The translations under genes and the position numbers were made by a program. Of a DNA stretch of 64,000 nucleotides, positions 56,501 through 64,000 are shown in pieces. The notes under the pieces are model-generated. The model was not told where the DNA came from. It saw only the letters and a program-made list of their open reading frames with translations, and searched no databases. The stretch is from Ophiura sarsii (Eukaryota > Echinodermata > Ophiuroidea > Amphilepidida > Ophiuridae): positions 35,552,553 through 35,616,552 of the forward strand of contig CM069457.1 in assembly GCA_035610835.1 (NCBI GenBank). Direction: 5' to 3'. The first letter of the stretch is position 1. Each line of letters opens with the position of its first letter.

Positions 56501-58086
56501 GTTATCAAACTATTATAATGCAAAGAGAGATATGTCAGCTTAGATAATCCCTGAAAGGTACTTTCGTTCAAGGTGATCAGTTGGTTTCCATCCATGTACA
56601 ATTTATCTAAATTGCCTAATCCCCAAAACAACCCACCCGGTAGTGTTATCAAACTATTATCACGCAAAGAGAGATATGTCAGCTTAGATAATCCCTGAAA
56701 GGTACTTTCATTCAAGGTGATCAGTTGGTTTTCCGTCAGGTACAATTCATTTAAATTATCTAATCCCCAAAACAACCCACTCGGTAGTGTTATCAAACTA
56801 TTATCACGCAAAGAGAGCACGGCCAGCTTAGATAATCCCTGAAAATTACTTTCATTCAAGGTGATCAGTTGGTTTTCAAGCAGGTACAATTTATCTAAAT
56901 TGCCTAATCCCCAAAACAACCCACCCGGTAGTGTTATCAAACTATTATAATTCAAAGAGAGATATGTCAGCTTAGATAATCCCTGAAAAGTACTTTCATT
57001 CAAGGTGATCAGTTGGTTTTCAAGCAGGTGTAATTCATTTAAATTATCTAATCCCCAAAACAACCCACCCGGTAGTGTTATCAAACTATTTTCATGCAAA
57101 GCGAGCACGGCCAGCTTAGATAATCCCTGAAATGTACTTTCATTCAAGGTGATTAGTTGGTTTCCATATAGGACTAAATAATCAAAATGTTCTAATCCCA
57201 CAAACAACCCACCTGGTAGTGTAACCAATTGATTATCATACAGAAAAAGATAATACAAGTTTCTCAGTCCCGAAAATACTCCTACTTTCAATGTGGTCAG
57301 CTGATTGTCGGAAAGATCAAGGAATATTAGCATTCCTAAATCTTGAAATAAGCCAATCTGAAGTTGAACCAATTGATTGGCATACATAACAAGTTGTGTA
57401 AGTGTATGTAGTCCAATAAATACATCTTCATTGAGGGTGGTCAAGCAATTTTTCTCCAAGTGAAGAGTTTGTAAATAGTTCAGAGTCTCAAATGAACCGT
57501 CTTCAATGTTTACTATATTATTGCTACTGAGATTCAAAGTTAACATATTAGTTGGGTACATCATCAATGTTAAGGTGTATTTTTGTTCAAGCCGATCATT
57601 ATTGATACATTGAAATTTTATTTCTCTCTGGCCAAGAGTTGCATTGCAATTCGATTGAAATTCCATTCTGCAAGTATGACTAATATCTAAATCACACATA
57701 ACAATATTTTTGTATCCCTTAACGTTACTGCATACCGGTGTCTGATTTTTTGCTAAACTAGGCAAGATATCAAAAATAGATTCTTTACAAGAAGGCAGTG
57801 ACTCTAATAGTAAGCTCTCACTGACTAAGATACTGACATTACCTTGCAGATTTAGTTGGAGACTCTCCTGATGAAGATCAGCACCGCACTTTTTACTTTG
57901 TCCAATTAAAACTACATACTTATTTTGACAGTCACTCAATTCGCCTTTTCTTTCAATATAAAGGAAAAAAGATCCCTTGTCAAATGCTGGTATTTCTACA
58001 TGCGTGCGATATCCTAGTGCGACTATCAGCGTGTTTTTACTGAAGAAAAAAAGCAGGCATATGACTGCTAACGGATTAAAAGACAA
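53541..58086 (-). CDS. Leucine-rich-repeat class A GPCR (GRL101/relaxin-receptor-like)
   Basis: Predicted plasma-membrane receptor whose long extracellular LRR domain would bind the ligand. From 58086: signal peptide MSFNPLAVICLLFFFS (to ~residue 25); a Cys-containing N-terminal region with NxS/T sites; LRRs from ~180 to ~1130, about 40 repeats of 24 residues; a Cys cap (CECYVPDDVIC) ; then seven TMs. TM1 starts ~1179. TM2 has LSNLALSD. Cys1258 at the top of TM3 pairs in principle with a Cys in the second extracellular loop (VCVG). TM3 ends in DRF instead of DRY. TM5 GLYYSIAVFLGLN, TM6 with CWSP and TM7 with NPYLY are in a second frame. The single break lies in T8 at 54031-54038: FLNEKK..., then NVTEMFAPND. 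A one-base homopolymer error or polymorphism is more likely than decay, because everything downstream is intact. No LDLa module is seen. There is no intron in 4.5 kb. The ligand is unknown. Confidence 0.93.
55148..57163 (-). repeat. 14 tandem 144-bp units encoding LRR pairs
   Basis: Fourteen consecutive 48-residue units of the form NQLITLNESTFQGLSKL-xx-LSL, then NSLITLPGGLFWGL-x-NL-xx-LYL. Units differ mainly at the solvent-exposed strand positions (LNY, LRD, LHE, LHY, LYY; LLE, MDG, MNG, MYG), while scaffold positions are almost invariant. At the DNA level many units differ by only a few bases. Flanking LRRs are divergent, so the array grew by recent unequal exchange of a two-LRR unit. Confidence 0.95.
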
Positions 58087-58148
58087 CAGATTTTAATCCC
58101 GTTAGCAGTCATATGCCTGCTTTTTTTTTTCAGTAAAAACACGCTGAT
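58025..58148. repeat. Palindrome at the receptor start codon
   Basis: ATCAGCGTGTTTTTACTGAA, AAGCAGGCATATGACTGC and TAACGGATTAAAA (58025-58081) are almost perfectly mirrored in 58091-58148 around the 9-base spacer GACAACAGA. One arm encodes the receptor signal peptide; the other encodes, in the same strand direction, the end of the adjacent short frame (VFTEKKKQAYDC). Confidence 0.95.
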
Positions 58149-58383
58149 TGACTTCTATGCTGCAGTTGTGATGGACACTTCCCAGTAAGGCAATCGCTCC
58201 TAGACTTGTATTTCTTTCTTCAATGCGACATGGTTGGGTTTCATTGTCAGCAATATCCCACAGAGGCTTTACAAATATTTGAGTCGTAGCTGCTGCTCTG
58301 TTCAGTGCCACACTGTGGAGAGAAACAACCAATATTAAAATAAAGGACCTCCGTAAGATCAAATTGAGCATATTATTTGCCAT
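58102..58383 (-). CDS. Signal-peptide module related to the receptor N-terminus
   Basis: A 93-codon frame with a strong signal peptide (MANNMLNLILRRSFILILVV) followed by IFVKPLWDIADNETQPC and GAIALLGSVHHNCSIEVNQ. The Cys-x(n)-hydrophobic-LxG-x(4)-C-x(n)-Q pattern resembles the receptor N-terminus (CQNKYVVLIGQSKKCGADLH). It could be a truncated paralogous start created with the palindrome, an alternative first exon, or the true start if the palindrome is an artefact. It stops inside the palindrome, 16 bases before the receptor ATG. Confidence 0.55.
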   Translation of the reverse strand: MANNMLNLILRRSFILILVVSLHSVALNRAAATTQIFVKPLWDIADNETQPCRIEERNTSLGAIALLGSVHHNCSIEVNQRVFTEKKKQAYDC

Positions 58384-58399
58384 GATTGTCGATATGTCA

Positions 58400-58590
58400 A
58401 CATAATGTGCTATTAAGGCAGCAAGTCAACACAATACATTATTGAGGCAGGAAAAGTCCACACGATACGCTATTGAGGGAGCAAGTGTCCACACAATACG
58501 CTATTGAGACAGCATGTGTCCACACAATACGCTATTGAGGCAGCAAGTGTCCACACAATACGTTATTGAGTATCCACACAATACTGGTGA
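58400..58590. repeat. ~34-bp minisatellite upstream of the receptor
   Basis: About five and a half units of ACACAATACGCTATTGAGGC plus AGCAAGTGTCC with small variants, starting roughly 20 bp upstream of the 58383 ATG on the minus strand. It may lie in the promoter or 5' UTR. Confidence 0.9.
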
Positions 58591-60339
58591 AGTGATGATG
58601 CATACTAGTTAACTAACGTACGTGCGAGATCGTACACTGAAATGTGTATTGGTTTGGCTGAATTCATCACTACGAGATACGATACCTACATTATATACAA
58701 TGAGTCAGGTAAGTATACATATGGTTCAACATCTCCCATATATCGCCAGGCTAGCTAAATGCATCATTTCCCTGCAATGCATTTCGTGACAATGCGAATT
58801 GTCAAACAGAACTCCACATAATATTATTATTTGGTCGTACAGAAACAAATTCTTTCAATAGCTTACACCAAAGGTGTGATATTTCCATGATGTCATCCTT
58901 GACCAATAAATAAGCAATAAAATGTCGTATTTGCAGCATATGCGCATACATTCGAGTTGGTGCGTCACTCGTCACCACAGTGCTTATTCAAAATACACCT
59001 TTACATCGACGGTTCAAATAGTATACTTGTCAAGCACCTGTATATTTTATTTAATAAATGAAGATTTGTGGTGGCGTTATTACTATTTGAACGATCTCGG
59101 CCTTGTCAGTATCTGGATCATATCCCAGGTGTTTTTTTAATGCATTTTCCCCTCATGAATAGCACTGGTTGTACTGGGTGTTCTATAATCATGATAATTA
59201 AGATGATCAGTGTCCTACTTCCGGTGTAGCGTGACTTGCATTTTCTAACAAAAACAGAACACAAACATTGACTTGCCCTTTGCGACCAACCCAAAAATCT
59301 GAAAAATAGTGTTATCTTTTTATTTATTTTTAAATTCGTTGTAGTTGTTGTTTTTAAAGAATATTTTTGAACAACTCTCGTAGTACGAGGCACATTATTT
59401 ATCACAAATTACACCTGGCTACTCTAACATAAATACATTAAGAAGAGAAAGGTCAGATCCCATCCTAATACATATCGAATAATGGATCAAATAGACAAGA
59501 TAGACCATAACACAATGTTCAAAAAGGCAGAGGATCAGAGGGCACTCACAGAAATTTGCTAATTTAAAGACCAAACTAAACATCCGCTAATATTTCCACA
59601 ACCAAAGAGTGGTGGATAGATGGAACCAACTACCGACGAGCCGGCCCAGACACTGAACCCGTGTCATGATTTACTCTGATTAAACGTGCAAACCCCAGTT
59701 GAAACATTTGGTGTTCGACGGGAACCACCGAAATTCGAGGACAACACCAGGGAAACGTTATACCGCCCTCACCGGCACTAAGCTAGGCCTACCACGGTTG
59801 AGGTTTGTCCGACCCAAATCCATACGATCCAACTGGGCCTACCAGGATTTGGGTTTCGTACGGGGTTAGCCTTGAACAAGCTGTTGCATTTTAGTTTTCA
59901 ATTTGTATACCAACGCGTATCCAGTAATTAGTTAATGATATGAGAAATTTATTATATATAATAAATATTACAATTCAAAAAAACATTGAACAAACACACA
60001 TTAAAAAACCCAAAACATTACTGACAACACCGTCCCGGGACAACCGTCTCCCCGTTTTATCCATAGCGTAAATAAAATCCGTGCCAATGGCACTTTAGCT
60101 CTCAGATTATTTCTATTCCGACCACATCCATAAGTTTAATAGTGCCGCGTTAGACAAAATCGGCTTCAGAAAAATAAATCGAGACTGCCACATCTCTGTG
60201 GCTATCCCAGCAGCACTTTCGTCACAAACCCCCTAGAGCGAATTCAAATAATTACTGGTTTTGGGGATGCGCAGTTGAATAAAGTTTAAACCATCATATT
60301 TTGCTGGGATTTTAAAGAAAGTAGTAGAGATAGTAGAAG
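58591..60339. other. Unassigned DNA
   Basis: No supported gene. 59500-59640 (minus and plus frames broken by stops) could be old LINE debris, since a plus-strand frame reads MFKKAEDQRALTEIC, but the match is too weak to call. 59690-59880 is less AT-rich, with CTAGGCCTACCACGGTTGAG-type sequence of unknown origin. Confidence 0.35.
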
Positions 60340-60855
60340 TGTATATTATTTTTCATATAAACACAAACACAAATTGATTTTTTGTTGGAACGTTTTAAAT
60401 TATCAATATGAAAAGTAAAAAATAGCAACAATTTCAAGCAAATCGAGTCACTTTGCATTAACTAATGAAGTATCCTCTTAAAGCTATGATTTAAAAGCTG
60501 CAAATTTTCAAGAAAACGTTAATTTTTACTTTAACGTGTTATTTTTCATATAAACACAAACACAAATTGATTTTTTGATGGAACGTTTTAAATTATCAAT
60601 ATGAAAAGTAAAAAATAGCAAAATTTCAAACAAATCGAGTCACTTTGCATTAACTAATGAAGTATCCTCTTAAAGCTATGATTTAAAGCATTACATTTAC
60701 AGGAAAACGTTAATTTTCACTTGAACGTGTTATTTTTCAAACACAAATTAATTTTTTTTTTGCAACGTTTTAAATTGTCAGTCTGAAAAAATAAAAATAG
60801 CAAAATTTCAAAAAAAATCGAATCATTTGCGCGTACTAAATGAAGTATGGTTTTT
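60340..60855. repeat. Three tandem ~180-bp units
   Basis: Three direct copies of the unit at 18440-18600 and 21905-22100, each with ACGTGTTATTTTTCA, ACACAAATTGATTTTTT, ACGTTTTAAATTATCA and AAATCGAGTCAC. The third is the most diverged and matches the 21905 copy best (TTGCGCGTACTAAATGAAG). Confidence 0.92.
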
Positions 60856-60864
60856 AAACATTAT

Positions 60865-61860
60865 TATTGAGTTCTAAATAAAATAAGTTTGTTTGCCTAA
60901 ACACGACCGCCCATAAAATCTCAAAACCCCATGTTGTTTTTTTCTTTATTTTTTCTTTATTTTTTAAAATAATGTTTTATGTTGAAAAATATATGTATTA
61001 AATGATATTTTCATATTAATTTGCTAAACTAATCAACGTAACTGCCCTTAATTTACTTATTCCCACATATACACCCTTTAAACACCAAGGAGATGCAAAT
61101 CCAAGATCCTATCACTATCTAGTGAAAAACAGTACATGCATGCCAGACCATCCAGGCTGCCAGCTGCACTATTAACACAAAATACACGCATTAGCCCTAA
61201 CCAGCCAGGCTATGTTTTTACTCAATGAAAACCGGAAGAGGGGAAAAAGTATGATTTGTTAACCAAATAATCGCCGCGAAACTCCTAGGATTCGACCCCG
61301 GACCCTCCGAACACAGCGCCGCGAACCCTAACCACTCGGCTAACCTGCCAACGATCACCCGGCGGCCAGCAATTTCGTACACACATATCAGCTTGGTTGA
61401 TGACGTCATCGAATCGAATGCTGTAGCATGCGCTTGAACATTGTTTTTTGCCGTAATGAATCGTAGTTGTAGGAAGGTTAGGGTTTTAAAGAACATAAGT
61501 GTATTAAAATAACATTGTATAATCTGTGTCTTTTCTAAAATTGTCTATAGCAAAACAAAAAAAGGTAATCGACCTACCGACCCACTTTTTCAACTCTTGT
61601 TTGGGCAAACAATCCTTTTTGTAGGCCTGATTGCAACCAGGTTTAGATAATATGATCATTTAATTGAACTCTTTTCACCCAATGGAATACCGTATGGAAG
61701 ATAAGATAAATGGGCTTAAACGTTGCAGAGTAATATCATTAATACTATATTTAAAAAAAACACCGCTAAAATCCAAATGTGATTAAAATAAGGTGCAATC
61801 GTGATGCTCATCGAGCGGAGTTGAGACATATATACATATAACGTAAACGGGACATTACCG
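60865..61860. repeat. ~1-kb composite dispersed repeat, copy 2
   Basis: Collinear with 22360-23385, including the tRNA-like block, GTTGATGACGTCATCGAATC, GGTAATCGACCTACCGACCC and the end TATAACGTAAACGGGACATT. Small indels only. Confidence 0.88.
61270..61348 (-). ncRNA. tRNA-derived sequence (SINE-like), copy 2
   Basis: The minus strand has TAGCCGAGTGG (61332-61342) and GGTCGAATCC (61288-61297), as in copy 1. Variation in the anticodon arm between copies (GGGACGCGGCGC against GGGTTCGCGGCGC) is not consistent with a conserved tRNA. Confidence 0.6.
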
Positions 61861-62629
61861 CTGTAAGTTGCTTGTTTTTATCAGGAAACGCTTGGGCATG
61901 GGGTAAATGTTGATACTTATATACACATTAACCATGATAGCACTGGTAAAGAAACACAGAGGACACGGAAATGCCATTAATCCAATCCAACATCTTTATT
62001 TCCGACAGTAGTCAATCTGAAAATACCGATAAAATACAAGCAATTATCATTGGTAACCAATATATACAACAAGGATCTTTCTGTGTAACATATTCTCATT
62101 TATATGTCACCCCGGTGACCAGTTATACAACAGGGATCTTTCAGTATAAACTTTAGTAGTCGCTAACGAATTTGACATTAGAATTCAGATTCCTGTCCTG
62201 TGAGGATGCCACGTATTGTTTAATGCGTATTTAGAACCAGTATTTGTACCCCGATGTCTGTAAAATGTGTCTATTTTTCTATCTATCATTTATCTCTGGA
62301 TTTATTTAACTTTATAATCTAAACAAATTAAAATGCGTAAACAATATATTATTGCTCGATAAATAAGTGATTGAAGTTGAGTTCACTTTGATAGCAACAC
62401 TTGTTGTAAAACCATTTTACCAGTGTGCCCAACCAATTTTCCTTTGCACACTTTGTTTAAAATACATTCAGAGATGTCATTTTTATAGCTTGTTATAGCT
62501 AGGCTAATATAACTGTAAGCTATTTGGATACACAAAGCAAACACATTTCCAAAACAGGCCATAGCCAATCGTACAACATGAGAAAGGAAACCGTTTATAC
62601 CAATGTTAAAGTGCTCAGAACCGGGACTA
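61861..62629. other. Unassigned non-coding DNA
   Basis: Two short open frames (61971-62156 plus, 62383-62568 minus) have no recognisable features. Nothing else seen. Confidence 0.4.
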
Positions 62630-62633
62630 TTAA

Positions 62634-63005
62634 AGGCATATTATGTGATCTTTTCCAGATAGCGCCCTCTATTCACTATTTATTTTAGAAAGTAGATTTT
62701 CTTGCAGATTTACATTTCTGATCATAAATCATACATACATTCCAACTTACAGAGCGATACGATTCCTAATTACCTCAAAATCATGGTTTTAGAGTGAATT
62801 AGAGTAAAAATATAAACTGTCGGAGTCATCCGACAGGTTATTTTCACTCTAAAATCATGATTTTGAAGTAATTAAGAATCGTATCGCCCTGTAACTTGGA
62901 ATGTATGTACGATTTATGATCAGAAATGTTAATCTGCAAGAAAATCTTCTTTCAATTTTTTTTCGATGTTGAGGGCGTTCCTTGGAAAGATCACATAATA
63001 TACCT
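62634..63005. mobile_element. 372-bp TTAA-target foldback MITE, family F (best copy)
   Basis: TTAA at 62630-62633 and 63006-63009. The arms of ~185 bp run from AGGCATATTATGTGATCTTT to the centre at CTGTCGGAGTCATCCGACAG, and mirror to AAAGATCACATAATATACCT. The whole element can fold into one hairpin. The TTAA target suggests piggyBac or Kolobok mobilisation. Confidence 0.93.
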
Positions 63006-63039
63006 TTAACAGTCTCTGCCTGTAAGAGTGTACCAATTT

Positions 63040-63058
63040 GGGGGGGGGGGGGGGGGGG
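63040..63058. repeat. Poly-G tract
   Basis: Run of 19 G right after the family F element. Confidence 0.93.
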
Positions 63059-63239
63059 TGTTGTGATTCATGGGTCCTCAGATCAACTTTATAAAAAAAA
63101 TCAGTGATACATTACCATACCATTATACCATAGCCAAATTTTAAAATTCCTAACATTTTTGGTTCGGTCGTTAAAAATCACTGAAATTTCAGGAAAAAAC
63201 CCCAGTAAAACGATTACTACGTTCCCCATAAGTATATCT

Positions 63240-63800
63240 ATGCGCGCTACGTACATCCCAACGATTGGAAAACATATTTTAAAAACCTCCAGTTAGGTAC
63301 ATAACAAAAGTGAAACAAAATCGTTGGGATCTCGTTGGCGTGTCATATTACGCTGACCTTGAACCCTTGACGAACAGCGCTCTTATGCAGTTTCAAGACC
63401 TTATAATTCGATGCGCCAACAAGATCCCATTCAATAAACAAGTGCATATGAAAGAACTCGGAGCCTTTGACAAATTCAAAAGGAAACATTATTGGGATCT
63501 CGTTGGCGCATGGAGATAATCAAGGTCAAAGGTCAAATGTTACTATTTTGAGCCATTTTTGCACCTCCGTACATCTGTGCGCCATCTTTAAAACACCTTG
63601 GAAATGATCTCCAGTTGCAAAGATGGTTTACCTTAAATCAAAAATGAAGATTCCAGCTTGGGATCTTTAAGATATTTTTTTTAAACGATTTTTACAAATT
63701 TGCTTAAGGTTAACTTACAGTGCATGCGAGTCAGTAATAGCCCCACCTACATTGTTCAAGCTCTTATAAATCAGTGCGCCAACTAGATCCCATTAACTTC
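63240..63800. repeat. Direct and inverted GGGATCTCGTTGGCG motifs
   Basis: TTGGGATCTCGTTGGCG occurs at about 63322 and 63493, and inverted forms GCGCCAACAAGATCCCAT and GCGCCAACTAGATCCCATT at about 63412 and 63776. The open frame 63310-63519 runs across these repeats and is not supported as a gene. Confidence 0.7.
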
Positions 63801-64000
63801 TTGATTTATTTGCTTAGTTTGGCCACCATTCAATAGATACCACTAGAAAAAACTTTGGGATTTTGATGGCGGTGAATTCTAAATGAGCGCAAAATTGAGG
63901 TGTCATCAGCTTTATTCTCAAGCCTTTTTGAGCCATTTCAGACTAAGTCCCAGGATATCAGATTACTTTGGTGAATTTTGACATGTCATATAGGACATTG
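63801..64000. other. Unassigned DNA to window end
   Basis: No feature recognised. Confidence 0.4.

Overview
The window is animal nuclear DNA: AT-rich, very low gene density, spliced exons with GT/AG borders, and a dense, nested collection of eukaryotic transposable elements (CR1-like and Tx1/L1-like LINEs, Tc1, hAT, TTAA-type MITEs, Helitron-like ends, tRNA-derived sequence). The repeat mix and the one clear host gene, an LRR-bearing class A GPCR, suggest a marine invertebrate. An ambulacrarian (echinoderm or hemichordate) or another deuterostome invertebrate is my guess; the sequence alone does not fix the phylum.

Layout. 1-8003 and 24515-29201 are two direct copies of one segmental duplication, each starting in a ~43-bp minisatellite and ending in an antisense CR1-like LINE fragment. 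Because each copy serves as the empty site for the other, five later insertions can be delimited precisely: 464-1446, 2031-2426, 3096-5362 and 7190-7495 in copy A, and 26957-27195 in copy B. 8726-14622 holds a foldback element, then a Tc1 transposase pseudogene cut off by a decayed CR1-like LINE. 14895-18265 holds a Helitron-like fragment and a Tx1/L1-type LINE lacking its RT core. 18266-24515 is mostly non-coding, with dispersed repeats. 29202-44795 is a field of palindromes and TIR elements. It includes a 3.2-kb TIR element bracketed by two inverted TTAA MITEs, a 663-bp TIR element, and a Tx1-like LINE tail.

44796-48837 carries a spliced gene-like locus (novel N-terminal domain, coiled coil, two short exons, a PHD finger, and a C-terminal domain resembling uncharacterised transposon-encoded proteins). 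It has four apparent frameshifts and looks like a decayed or poorly assembled copy. Two well-delimited MITEs follow, then a remarkable 1.6-kb array of AGATAAGG/GTTAAC motifs (50690-52330).

The main host gene, on the minus strand at 53541-58086, encodes a giant LRR GPCR (about 1,500 residues, about 40 LRRs) in an essentially intronless frame. Fourteen LRR pairs form a 144-bp tandem array. The frame has a single break, in a T8 run before TM5. Its start lies inside a 57-bp-arm palindrome next to a second, related signal-peptide module. The remainder (58600-64000) is repeats and unassigned DNA.
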